A stretch of DNA of 58,573 nt, from positions 1 through 58,573 of the IMG/VR virus record IMGVR_UViG_3300031857_000201; one strand, 5' to 3'. Both the position numbers and the translations under genes were made by a program. Shown here in pieces: positions 49,421 through 56,689 of the stretch. The stretch comes from a virus. How positions within the stretch are numbered: position 1 is the first letter of the stretch; each line of letters starts with the position of its first letter. Below the pieces are notes generated by a model. The model made no database searches. It had not been told where the DNA came from and saw only the letters and a program-made list of their open reading frames with translations.

Positions 49421-49669
49421 TTAGCCTCTAGGATTGATGGCGCCAACTAATGCAGCGGCCCAATCTTGCCAATTATCAAACTTGTATGGGCCCGGAATGC
49501 CTTCATTAACAAACACGTCAATGGCGATTAGGCCTGCGCCCCAGTCTTGCCATTTCATCTCATCTGATGGTATTTGTAATTGCTGTGGCGCGTAGAGCTC
49601 ACACATTAACGACGCCCATGACATAAAACTATGGTACCTTGGGTCGTAAATAAGACTAACATCAGCCAT
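49421..49669 (-). CDS. Small tail-module protein (82 aa)
   Basis: The protein is aromatic-rich (YHSFMSWASLMCELYAPQ, MKWQDWGAGLIAIDVF, FDNWQDWAAALVGAINPRG); the WQDWxA element occurs twice (KWQDWGAGL, NWQDWAAAL), a short internal repeat. Its start lies 8 bp inside the upstream gene and its stop 1 bp before the next. Probably a minor virion protein. Confidence 0.55.
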   Translation of the reverse strand: MADVSLIYDPRYHSFMSWASLMCELYAPQQLQIPSDEMKWQDWGAGLIAIDVFVNEGIPGPYKFDNWQDWAAALVGAINPRG

Positions 49670-51479
49670 TGTAGCCTCTTACGTCACCAATATTGCCTAC
49701 CAATAGAATGCGGCCTGTTTGGAAATCACCGCCAGCAGTATTGCTAACAAACTTCAATCGCAGCTCACGCCGTTGCTCACGTAGATCGATTTTGTTAGTA
49801 CCAGGGCTAAATGTGTAAGCATCAGATACTTTATCCGCCGCTTGAGCATATGGTCTACCGGTAATGTAAAGCTCCATATTGCCGGATTGTATGAAATCTG
49901 GCTCAATTCTGGACACATCCAGCCATACATTATTACCTACCATGGCCGGTTCAGAAGGCCCGCCGCTTACCCAACCTAAGTCATTGGTTTCCACATATGA
50001 CTCAATGGCGTTAACGTTAGTGCCTTTAACTGCGTCAGTACCAATCTCATGCTGCCAAAGAGAGACTGTATTATATGTGCTATCAACAGTTAATTGAAAT
50101 CCTGCGCCTCCACCAAACGTACCGGTAAGAATGTCGCCTACTGTATAACTTTGCCCGTGTGCAGTAATCTGAACTGCTGTTACAATATTGCCTGCCACTG
50201 TAATAGTGGCATACGCGCCTGTGCCTGTGCCACCTGTTAGAACAACAGCGGTATATGTGCCATTGGTATAGCCACTACCAGGATTAGTAATACTAACAGC
50301 GTTAACTGCATAAAGAGATTCTGGATCCCAACCTGCATTAATTGGGTACCTAAATACTTGTGAGAAATAGCCTGCTGATCTACGAGCGCCTAATGCTTGG
50401 CCTGCGTCGTACCAACGATTCTCACGAATATTGTAGATAATGGCGTCATTGCACTCTGTCGAGTTGCCACGTGGATAGAACCACCAAATCTCGCCAAAGC
50501 GAGGCACTTTGGATGCCCAAACTTTATTTCTTTGCGCATAGTTTAGATTGTCAAAGAAATAGTTTTGATTCATATCATTGGGGATTTCTTTGACCACGCC
50601 GTTATATAGCAAGAAGCGATCAACACCACACCAATAATAAATTCCGTCATACTCAATTACTGATTGGCTTGATAGAATGGACGATTGACTTGAAATAATG
50701 TCGTAACGCCAAAATAAAGTTTGCGCGCCAATTGTAGTTGGGTTGTATGAAACTCGAATTAATGAGTCCAAAGACCAAAACAGCCCAGATGGCGCATTAG
50801 AGCCACCTCGTACAGGCAGCCCTTGTACAATTTTTGTGCCTGCTACGTTAGTCTCGTTAGCATCAGCAGAATTCCAATCAGTAAAATCACCTGCAGCACA
50901 ATTCTTAATGAGTCCATTATTACCGTAAACAAAAATGTAAGGGTGCAGCACAACAAGGCCGCCACTAACTGAAATAGGGTTATTTGTAGGCGCCGAACCG
51001 CCGGTATCTGCTAACTGCGCCATGGACGTACCGGTAATCAAACCTTGCAATACAGGCGTGTTAATTTCAGATGCAATATCTGATAGATTTTGTCCAGGAT
51101 GCGCAACAAGCGTATTGGCTGCACCAGCTACATCATAAAACGTATCAAACTGCCATAGATTATTGGCATTAGCAGCAAAGTTAGATAAAGTAAAATCCAG
51201 AACACCGGTGCCTACACCAATATTGTTAATGGGGTTAACTTGTAAACCTGCAGCGTAGCCGCTAAAAACGTAACTCAAACCTGCTTGTGGGCTAACATAA
51301 ATGCCGCGCGATGGGCCTGCAAAGTCATTAGAAATCTCACGATATCCTGCCATTTTACGAGGGCGGCCGCGCTGAAAACGCACCCAACGGCCATCTGCAT
51401 AAAATTGACGATCAAATACAGTACCATCTCGCTGTATGCCGGCTGCGGTATCTAGCGCAAATACTTTTTCATCTGACAT
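49662..51479 (-). CDS. Packaged-DNA stabilisation / tail-hub protein, P22 gp10-like (605 aa)
   Basis: Near the N-terminus are GTVFDRQFYADGRWVRFQRGR and PRKMAGYREI, then SRGIYVSPQAGLSYVFSGYA and a beta-propeller-like succession of strands (YDGIYYWCGVDRFLLYNG, IYNIRENRWYDAGQALGARR), as in P22 gp10/T7 gp12-type tail proteins that plug the portal. A YTNGTYTAVVLTGGTGTGA segment (about 400-450) is a small inserted domain common in aquatic phages. It follows the fibre-like 412-aa gene with a TGATG overlap and GGAGG site. Confidence 0.65.
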   Translation of the reverse strand: MSDEKVFALDTAAGIQRDGTVFDRQFYADGRWVRFQRGRPRKMAGYREISNDFAGPSRGIYVSPQAGLSYVFSGYAAGLQVNPINNIGVGTGVLDFTLSNFAANANNLWQFDTFYDVAGAANTLVAHPGQNLSDIASEINTPVLQGLITGTSMAQLADTGGSAPTNNPISVSGGLVVLHPYIFVYGNNGLIKNCAAGDFTDWNSADANETNVAGTKIVQGLPVRGGSNAPSGLFWSLDSLIRVSYNPTTIGAQTLFWRYDIISSQSSILSSQSVIEYDGIYYWCGVDRFLLYNGVVKEIPNDMNQNYFFDNLNYAQRNKVWASKVPRFGEIWWFYPRGNSTECNDAIIYNIRENRWYDAGQALGARRSAGYFSQVFRYPINAGWDPESLYAVNAVSITNPGSGYTNGTYTAVVLTGGTGTGAYATITVAGNIVTAVQITAHGQSYTVGDILTGTFGGGAGFQLTVDSTYNTVSLWQHEIGTDAVKGTNVNAIESYVETNDLGWVSGGPSEPAMVGNNVWLDVSRIEPDFIQSGNMELYITGRPYAQAADKVSDAYTFSPGTNKIDLREQRRELRLKFVSNTAGGDFQTGRILLVGNIGDVRGYNG

Positions 51480-52717
51480 CAGAATGTGCCTCCACTAACG
51501 CCAGTTGTAAACGTACCTGAACCAGTAATTGTTAGCCCCGTTGCTGTTAAAGATGATCTTTGTGTGCCTAAAATTGAGATGTCAAATGCGCCTGCACCAC
51601 TACGATATATACCAGTATTAGTTTCTGCAGCAAAATTAAGACCCGGTGTAGATGCCGTGCCTGAAACTATGCTAATGGCAGTTGCGCCGGATTGCGTAGT
51701 ATTTGCATTGAAAAAGTTAGTGCCATCACAAACTAGCGTTGCCTGCTGCCCAGGTGGAATAGTTGCTGAAAACGAGCCTGGAATGCCTGTTGTAACTGTT
51801 AATGTATAACCATTATCAACAGTTTGATTACTAATAACGTATAGATTGACGATAGGTGGATACGTTACTACAACATTACCTGACAAAGTCCCTACGTATT
51901 CCTGAATAATATTAGATGCTTCTGACGGTGTCAGTGTATATGCGCCTGAAACTACAGGCTTTGTAATGGCATTAAATACAAATTGACTACTAGTGCCATA
52001 TCCTACAGTAACGTACTCCGTACCAGTGCAAATAACAAATGAGGCTTCACCCGGCGCGTATTGCTTAAATGCGCCACCATCAATTAACTCTACGCCTGTG
52101 GTGTTGATGGTTAACGTACCTGAGCCATTATTCTTAAAGATGGTGAACCAGTTATTGCCTAACGTAGCAACAGCTGGCAATGTTACACTGCCTGCACCAC
52201 TAGGCCAAATTTTTGTTTGTGCTCTATCCGCAGCTACAAAAGTGTAGCCATTGGTAATATTGGTTGCAGGATGGCTTTGATTTAGTGTTGCTGAAATGGC
52301 CAATAAGCCATAGCCTGCCAAGGTTGCAGCATCTGCGCTAGATGTTCCTGTACCAAATGCAATGATACCCCAAGTACCAGCAGCAGTAGAGTTAGAAGTG
52401 ACATAGATATATTCCGCTTGACCTGAGCCAATAGAAATGATGGTACCACCAGAACTATCTTTAACAGTGAATGCTGTTGCGCCAAGATTGCGAATCAACG
52501 AGTCAGTGCCAACAGAAGTCTGGTTGGCAGGCGGCATAATCAATGATAAGCCGCTTGTAGATGGCGTAACCTCCATAATACGTGCAGCATAGTTGCCAGT
52601 AGCATTGCCATTGATGGGCCATGACAGCGTCGTATTAGAAGATAGCGTAAACGAGCGATAGCTTACGTCAGTAGGCTGAATGACGTCGCCAGTAAATGGT
52701 GAGACATAAGATGTCAT
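51479..52717 (-). CDS. Tail fibre-like virion protein (412 aa)
   Basis: This is a Thr/Gly/Ser-rich beta protein with repeated units (VTLPAVATLGNNWFTIFKN, STPGLNFAAETNTGIYRSG) typical of fibres; the latter block (NTGIYRSGAGAFDIS) is a known fibre shaft segment that precedes trimeric tips. The C-terminus GVSGGTF is shared with the 803-aa fibre gene and encodes the next gene's ribosome-binding site. It sits between a gp4-like adaptor and the gp10-like protein, so it may be part of the tail needle or hub. Confidence 0.6.
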   Translation of the reverse strand: MTSYVSPFTGDVIQPTDVSYRSFTLSSNTTLSWPINGNATGNYAARIMEVTPSTSGLSLIMPPANQTSVGTDSLIRNLGATAFTVKDSSGGTIISIGSGQAEYIYVTSNSTAAGTWGIIAFGTGTSSADAATLAGYGLLAISATLNQSHPATNITNGYTFVAADRAQTKIWPSGAGSVTLPAVATLGNNWFTIFKNNGSGTLTINTTGVELIDGGAFKQYAPGEASFVICTGTEYVTVGYGTSSQFVFNAITKPVVSGAYTLTPSEASNIIQEYVGTLSGNVVVTYPPIVNLYVISNQTVDNGYTLTVTTGIPGSFSATIPPGQQATLVCDGTNFFNANTTQSGATAISIVSGTASTPGLNFAAETNTGIYRSGAGAFDISILGTQRSSLTATGLTITGSGTFTTGVSGGTF

Positions 52718-53343
52718 GAGTCAACCGCCACAGTTTGTCGATCGCCTGTACGCTGTATATCTTCAGCTTTTAGAGTCGCCATGCTCTCATCATACAGCGC
52801 TTTCCATACGCCAATTCGGCTGTCGTTCTTTAAGAATGGCATAGCCTGCAAGAGGCTACCATATAACAAAGCTTGTGGCGCGTATTCAGTAAACCAATTG
52901 GTTTGATTGGTCGCATCCAAAGGCTGCGGACGCTCGTAGTAAACTACCTCAAATGGATACGCTGCAGCAGGCGTAGGCGCAATCAACCAATGCGTATAAT
53001 CATAGTCAGCGTAATACAGTGGCACATCTGTATCAGTGGCATCAGGCCAGTAATTACGCAAATACTCATACTTGCGCAATAGAACTGGCTTTTTCTCGCC
53101 ATTAACAGTAATGGACATAGACACCGTTTTACGCCAACGAGCCGGCTTGGCAATTACTGGATTCCCAGATACCATAGTTGCGGTATCCACAGTCAATGTG
53201 CCAAGAAATTTGATCTGGCTTGCAATGATTTGCTCAGCCAGCATAATAAAAGTGGGGATCTTATTGATCGTGGCAGTGTCGGTACGCTCAAGATAGCTCT
53301 CGATATCTGCGGCCAACGATGTGTATGTCATTACTGCTGCCAT
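52714..53343 (-). CDS. Tail adaptor protein, P22 gp4/T7 gp11-like (209 aa)
   Basis: The helical opening (TYTSLAADIESYLERTD, FIMLAEQIIASQIKFLGTL), the strand region WRKTVSMSITVNGEKKPVLLR (shown in part), DVPLYYADYDYTHWLIAPTP and the C-terminal LLYGSLLQAMPFLKNDSRIG, WKALYDESMATLK form the typical layout of podovirus head-tail adaptors. It would bind under the portal and carry the rest of the tail. ATG 53343 overlaps the preceding stop (TAATG). Confidence 0.75.
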   Translation of the reverse strand: MAAVMTYTSLAADIESYLERTDTATINKIPTFIMLAEQIIASQIKFLGTLTVDTATMVSGNPVIAKPARWRKTVSMSITVNGEKKPVLLRKYEYLRNYWPDATDTDVPLYYADYDYTHWLIAPTPAAAYPFEVVYYERPQPLDATNQTNWFTEYAPQALLYGSLLQAMPFLKNDSRIGVWKALYDESMATLKAEDIQRTGDRQTVAVDS

Positions 53344-53513
53344 TATTTGCCTCGTTTAGCTTTTGCACCCTGCATATTTGCAACTAAAGAGGGGTAAACC
53401 GTGCCGGTTTTCTTGGCAAAAGCTTTGGCAGCTTTTTTCTGGTTGGGGCTAAGAGGCTTGGACTTGCCAATACTCTTAGGGCGTGGCTTTTCCCAGATAG
53501 GTTTATCGCTCAT
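53343..53513 (-). CDS. Small basic protein (56 aa)
   Basis: The product is lysine- and proline-rich (KPIWEKPRPKSIGKSKPLS, KKAAKAFAKKTGTVYPSLV, ANMQGAKAKRGK), with AAGGGA before the ATG and a stop overlapping the adaptor start. The YPSLVANMxxAK block is familiar from small phage head-tail proteins. Probably a nucleic-acid-binding virion component. Confidence 0.55.
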   Translation of the reverse strand: MSDKPIWEKPRPKSIGKSKPLSPNQKKAAKAFAKKTGTVYPSLVANMQGAKAKRGK

Positions 53514-53543
53514 TATATTCCCTTTCTATACCAGAATGACACT

Positions 53544-54032
53544 TCAATGTTGACTTCTTATGGCTTCGTATTGGCTGTAGCACTGTTTGAGGGCTGCTCT
53601 GATCTCGTCGGCTCGGGCAGCTTCCCCAACAAGAAATTCTCCATCCGGTCTATAAAGCTGCTTTCCAGTACACCCTGCGGCAACCTGTCCAGAGCCGGTG
53701 GTTTGGGTGGTGTTACTGGCATCGGCGCTGGGGCGATCTTGCCGCTGGCGCATGACGTTAGAAAGAGCGGTAGTACGAGCATTAAGATTCCTAATCTCAC
53801 GATCTTTTTCCTGTCTGATATTGTCAGCTGCCTGTTGCCAATTCTGCTCTTTCTCTCGAGCTTGATTAACAGCCTCAGTATGCTTAGCCAGTAAGTCAGC
53901 TTTCTCATGATCCCATTGCTGCTGAATCTCAGCTCTACCTGCCTTGTCGCCTCGCCAATAGCCTATACCGGAAGCACTCAGAAGGGCTACGAGCATCGCC
54001 AGTAAAAACCATGGGTTCATATACGCCATCAT
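53544..54032 (-). CDS. Inner-membrane spanin, Rz-like (162 aa)
   Basis: An N-terminal transmembrane segment (WFLLAMLVALLSASGIGYW) is followed by a periplasmic coiled coil (HEKADLLAKHTEAVNQAREK, DNIRQEKDREIRNLNA in part) and a Cys-containing C-terminus, the layout of Rz. It spans the periplasm and pairs with the outer-membrane lipoprotein encoded inside it (53558-53800) to fuse inner and outer membranes at the last step of Gram-negative lysis. Its start overlaps the preceding stop (ATGA). Confidence 0.75.
   Translation of the reverse strand: MMAYMNPWFLLAMLVALLSASGIGYWRGDKAGRAEIQQQWDHEKADLLAKHTEAVNQAREKEQNWQQAADNIRQEKDREIRNLNARTTALSNVMRQRQDRPSADASNTTQTTGSGQVAAGCTGKQLYRPDGEFLVGEAARADEIRAALKQCYSQYEAIRSQH
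53558..53800 (-). CDS. Outer-membrane spanin lipoprotein, Rz1-like, nested in Rz (80 aa)
   Basis: In another frame within the Rz gene, GTG 53800 (after AGGAAAAAG) opens VRLGILMLVLPLFLTSC, a lipoprotein signal with lipobox LTSC, followed by a proline-rich mature part (PAPMPVTPPKPPALDRL), the hallmark of Rz1. It is wholly embedded, as in lambda. The longer upstream frame (to 53908) is not the protein start. Both ends lie inside the Rz gene. Confidence 0.75.
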   Translation of the reverse strand: MRLGILMLVLPLFLTSCASGKIAPAPMPVTPPKPPALDRLPQGVLESSFIDRMENFLLGKLPEPTRSEQPSNSATANTKP

Positions 54033-54190
54033 TTTGCAGGTGGCTTAGTGCCTTCTAGCTTCTTATGAACCTTGACAGTCTTGCAAACCTGCTTTTTGGT
54101 CTTGGCGTCTTCCATACAAACTTTCTTCATCTCACCACCGGCAAGTGCAACAAGTGGAATAAATGCAATCAGTGCAAGCAGACTTTTCAT
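54029..54190 (-). CDS. Small secreted basic peptide (53 aa)
   Basis: An ATG at 54190 opens a typical Sec signal (KSLLALIAFIPLVALAGG, AxA-like end), then a basic mature peptide with two cysteines (KKVCMEDAKTKKQVCKTVK), possibly a disulfide hairpin. It lies between the holin candidate and Rz, overlapping the spanin start. It is a periplasmic peptide of unknown role in the lysis cassette. Confidence 0.6.
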   Translation of the reverse strand: MKSLLALIAFIPLVALAGGEMKKVCMEDAKTKKQVCKTVKVHKKLEGTKPPAK

Positions 54191-54645
54191 TACTCAATCT
54201 CCGGATGAGGGGGTTGTACAGGGGCAGGTTTACCTTTATAGCCTGTAGTTACTGGAGCTGCGGAGCTAACAGGCTCTATGGTGGGCTCAACTCGTTTTGC
54301 CACAGGCATAGGCGCAGACGGGCTCGGCTTATCCTCACGCTCTTCTTTAGTGGATAGACCAGGTGGTGTAAATTGAGGTAGTGCGTCTTTACCTTTAACG
54401 GCCAACAGTGTTGCCAAACTGCCCAAAATGTATTTGGACATATCAGACAAAATTAAGAAAAACTGCTTATCCGCAGGTGCCATGCCTGACATAGGCTGCG
54501 TCACAAAAACAACGCTATATAAGCTAATGCCTACCATGATGACTACTGTAAAACAAAAAGTTAATGCGATGCAAAACTTAATTACTGCATCGTGCTGTTC
54601 CTGTGTCAGCGCAAGGAACTGGCTTATCAGCTTTAGTGGGTTCAT
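54190..54645 (-). CDS. Holin candidate, two-transmembrane protein (151 aa)
   Basis: Residues about 22-48 (VIKFCIALTFCFTVVIMVG and on) and 64-85 (LILSDMSKYILGSLATLLAV) are hydrophobic; the rest is a Pro/Ser/Lys-rich cytoplasmic or periplasmic tail (KPSPSAPMPVAKRVEP). It lies between lysis lipoprotein and spanin genes with an AGAGGA site. A holin is the most natural reading by context; the long hydrophilic tail is larger than usual. Confidence 0.5.
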   Translation of the reverse strand: MNPLKLISQFLALTQEQHDAVIKFCIALTFCFTVVIMVGISLYSVVFVTQPMSGMAPADKQFFLILSDMSKYILGSLATLLAVKGKDALPQFTPPGLSTKEEREDKPSPSAPMPVAKRVEPTIEPVSSAAPVTTGYKGKPAPVQPPHPEIE

Positions 54646-54814
54646 CTTTCATATCCTCTGGCTTGGTCAGTTGATCCGGGCAAGTTCCTGTGGCTGAACA
54701 GTAAGGCCGTTTACACTCTTTCTTTTCCCAATTCTCAGGATCTTGACAAGGGTAGCGGAAGTGTTCTCCACAGCCAAATAGGCTAAATGCCAAGAATACG
54801 GCGAATACGCGCAT
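54578..54814 (-). CDS. Cysteine-rich lipoprotein in the lysis cassette (78 aa)
   Basis: Start ATG 54814 (GGGAG upstream) opens MRVFAVFLAFSLFGC, a lipoprotein signal with lipobox LFGC. The mature chain has a cysteine-dense block (YPCQDPENWEKKECKRPYC, then SATGTCP), recognised from lysis regions of several aquatic phages. It overlaps both the endolysin (32 bp) and the holin candidate (68 bp). It could help outer-membrane disruption or exclude superinfection; unproven. Confidence 0.65.
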   Translation of the reverse strand: MRVFAVFLAFSLFGCGEHFRYPCQDPENWEKKECKRPYCSATGTCPDQLTKPEDMKDEPTKADKPVPCADTGTARCSN

Positions 54815-55421
54815 GTTGTAGCTCCCTATCTTCCATCCCTTTAGTGCCACCATTGATTCGTTTACTTAGAGTAATGAAGTCGCCAGAATCAGCAAACTTA
54901 TTCAAGTTATTAGTTTCCCAAAACCAACAGGCGCTCTGGGCTGCACCCTCAAAGGTCTGCATATATTCAGAGGCTTCCTCTACCGTAATTTCAAGGCTCA
55001 TGGCAAAGTTTCTATAATTCTCAGCCCCGGTAAGCTGAATAATTCCGCGTCCAGCATGTAGCCACCCATCTCCAGACGCTTCATCTCTATTCCCCATGCG
55101 ATTGGCGTAGACCCTATTGGCAATAGCTCTGGGATTCTTTTCGTATCTCTTGGCAGTCTCCAAGTCCGGAAAGTACTTGGGGAAGGTCTTGAGAAGACCT
55201 GCTGCCTTGTAGTTCAAATTCTCAGAAAGATAGACAAACCCACCAGATTCATGATGGCATTGCGCCATGAATGCTGCTACTCGAACAGGCGTGTTGATAT
55301 CATACTCATTAAGCAATGTTGAGCCGCCTAACTCAGTTTGTGGCTCAAAAAGAGCGCTATGCCATTGCTCAGGATACTTTGTATGTGGCGCAAACTCTTT
55401 GAATTGTTTAAGGGTTAGCAT
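54783..55421 (-). CDS. Endolysin, GH19-type muramidase/chitinase fold (212 aa)
   Basis: The GH19 core is plain: FMAQCHHESGGFVYLSENLN with the catalytic glutamate (HHESGGF), IANRVYANRMGNRDEASGDG, AGRGIIQLTGAENYRNFA and CWFWETNNLNKFAD. There is no signal peptide, so it needs a holin for release. GH19 phage endolysins cleave peptidoglycan glycan strands in Gram-negative hosts. The stop region overlaps the lipoprotein gene. Confidence 0.9.
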   Translation of the reverse strand: MLTLKQFKEFAPHTKYPEQWHSALFEPQTELGGSTLLNEYDINTPVRVAAFMAQCHHESGGFVYLSENLNYKAAGLLKTFPKYFPDLETAKRYEKNPRAIANRVYANRMGNRDEASGDGWLHAGRGIIQLTGAENYRNFAMSLEITVEEASEYMQTFEGAAQSACWFWETNNLNKFADSGDFITLSKRINGGTKGMEDRELQHARIRRILGI

Positions 55422-55705
55422 TATTCACCCAATAAAATTTTTGCACGTAACTCACGCATTTTTCGAAACTCCTGCACAGCAGCCTCAGTGGCATTTTGCA
55501 TATCGATATACGCCATGCCTAGCAATGGAATGGCAATCACAAATGTTAAAGCCATTATTGCCAAACATAATACGATAACCCACGATACGTCTGACTCGTC
55601 CTTATGAGAATCATTACGCCCCACATCCACAGGAGAACGAACAGGATTGCCCCAATCCATGCCCCCATTGCCTTTGCTCGGTTTATTGTTCTTCTGCGTC
55701 GCCAT
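55421..55705 (-). CDS. Single-pass membrane protein upstream of the endolysin (94 aa)
   Basis: A hydrophilic N-terminus is followed by a transmembrane segment (WVIVLCLAIMALTFVIAIPL) and a charged coiled tail (QEFRKMRELRAKILLGE). The first ATG (55705) has a poor ribosome-binding site; ATG 55660 (MDWGNPVRSPVDVG) with AAAGG may be the real start. The endolysin ATG overlaps its stop (TAATG). A holin or antiholin role is possible by position. Confidence 0.5.
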   Translation of the reverse strand: MATQKNNKPSKGNGGMDWGNPVRSPVDVGRNDSHKDESDVSWVIVLCLAIMALTFVIAIPLLGMAYIDMQNATEAAVQEFRKMRELRAKILLGE

Positions 55706-56262
55706 CTTGCAATCTGTGCTTTTCTAACTTCGATAGCAAGGGCCTCGTTTTGTTCAAGCACAATGGTTTGCCACATTGTTTCAAACCGAGTCCACACATC
55801 CCCCAATTCGCTTGGCGTATTCCAGACCATTTCATGTCTAACTTCCGCAAGCATTGCATCCAATTGAGTACGAATCTTTACTCTTCTTAATGCTCTACGA
55901 GCAAGAGATTCAGTACCTTTATACAACTCTTTTGCTGAGGCTTCTTCAGCAATGTAAGCTTTTACAATCTTGTCGTATTCATCAACAAAATTGCCAAGAT
56001 GCTCCCAAATATCATCAAGTATTTGATGTGGATCAGCATTCTTTACTTCTTGTACACGCTTTACTTCTTGGTTATACTGCTTTGTTTGCTCAGGTGTTGG
56101 ATCAACTATTTTGTGGTACTGTTCTTTTAGATCTTTAAGAACTCCGGATACGTCACCTGCTGTTGCCTTGATCTCTTTGTATAAAGCAACACCCTTTTTC
56201 GCCATATCGATGGCCGTGGTTGCTGCCTTAATGGCAAGACCAATGCTGACCGGGTCAAGCAC
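55555..56262 (-). CDS. Membrane-anchored helical protein (235 aa, GTG start)
   Basis: GTG 56262 begins LDPVSIGLAIKAATTAIDM. The N-terminal 190 residues are helical and charged, and the C-terminus has a transmembrane segment (MGAWIGAILFVLLWMWGVMI) and an aromatic end. The last 151 bp overlap the next gene in another frame, an unusually long overlap. Similar proteins occur near lysis genes in aquatic phages. Function unknown. Confidence 0.55.
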   Translation of the reverse strand: MLDPVSIGLAIKAATTAIDMAKKGVALYKEIKATAGDVSGVLKDLKEQYHKIVDPTPEQTKQYNQEVKRVQEVKNADPHQILDDIWEHLGNFVDEYDKIVKAYIAEEASAKELYKGTESLARRALRRVKIRTQLDAMLAEVRHEMVWNTPSELGDVWTRFETMWQTIVLEQNEALAIEVRKAQIARWRRRRTINRAKAMGAWIGAILFVLLWMWGVMILIRTSQTYRGLSYYVWQ

Positions 56263-56263
56263 A

Positions 56264-56485
56264 TTACTTATCCGCTTTGTTCTCTAAACGATCGAAAATT
56301 TTACTCAACATCTCTTTGATATCATCAATATCTCGACGATAATCATCTTTTGTAACATAAGTCTTAGGCATTTCTCTGACATCATCATCTAAATCATCAA
56401 TTGATTTAACAATGCGATAAAGAGCAAAGCTGCCAAAGAAAGCAGCTATTCCTAAGATGATATTAAAGATCACTTGCATTTCCAT
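56264..56485 (-). CDS. Small membrane protein with coiled coil, XhlA-like (73 aa)
   Basis: The N-terminal transmembrane segment (VIFNIILGIAAFFGSFALY) and the following KTYVTKDDYRRDIDDIKEM, FDRLENKADK coiled coil resemble small phage lysis-associated proteins (hemolysin XhlA-like layout, with the orientation reversed). It is followed by the 235-aa membrane protein after a 1-bp gap. A lysis-regulatory or holin-partner role is inferred. Confidence 0.55.
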   Translation of the reverse strand: MEMQVIFNIILGIAAFFGSFALYRIVKSIDDLDDDVREMPKTYVTKDDYRRDIDDIKEMLSKIFDRLENKADK

Positions 56486-56680
56486 TTATTCCACCGGTAC
56501 AGGCTCTTCAACAATAGTTGCTTGTTCAGCAGCAAGCTTCTCATTGTAAGCTTGAATCTGCGGTACCGCTTGATTGTGAATCATGGTGATGTAATTGGCG
56601 GACTGGACATAAGGCAGCTGGCCCAGAGCGGTCAAAAGACCATTCATCTCGTCCAAGGTAAATGTCAGATTAATGTTCAT
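56486..56680 (-). CDS. Conserved small phage protein (64 aa)
   Basis: The opening INLTFTLDEMNGLLTALGQLP and the AVPQIQAYNEKLAAEQAT helix define a frequent small protein family of phage fibre/lysis regions, with no known function. It follows the LamG fibre by 9 bp (AAGGATAACC site) and ends with an acidic-proline tail. Confidence 0.6.
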   Translation of the reverse strand: MNINLTFTLDEMNGLLTALGQLPYVQSANYITMIHNQAVPQIQAYNEKLAAEQATIVEEPVPVE

Positions 56681-56689
56681 GGGTTATCC

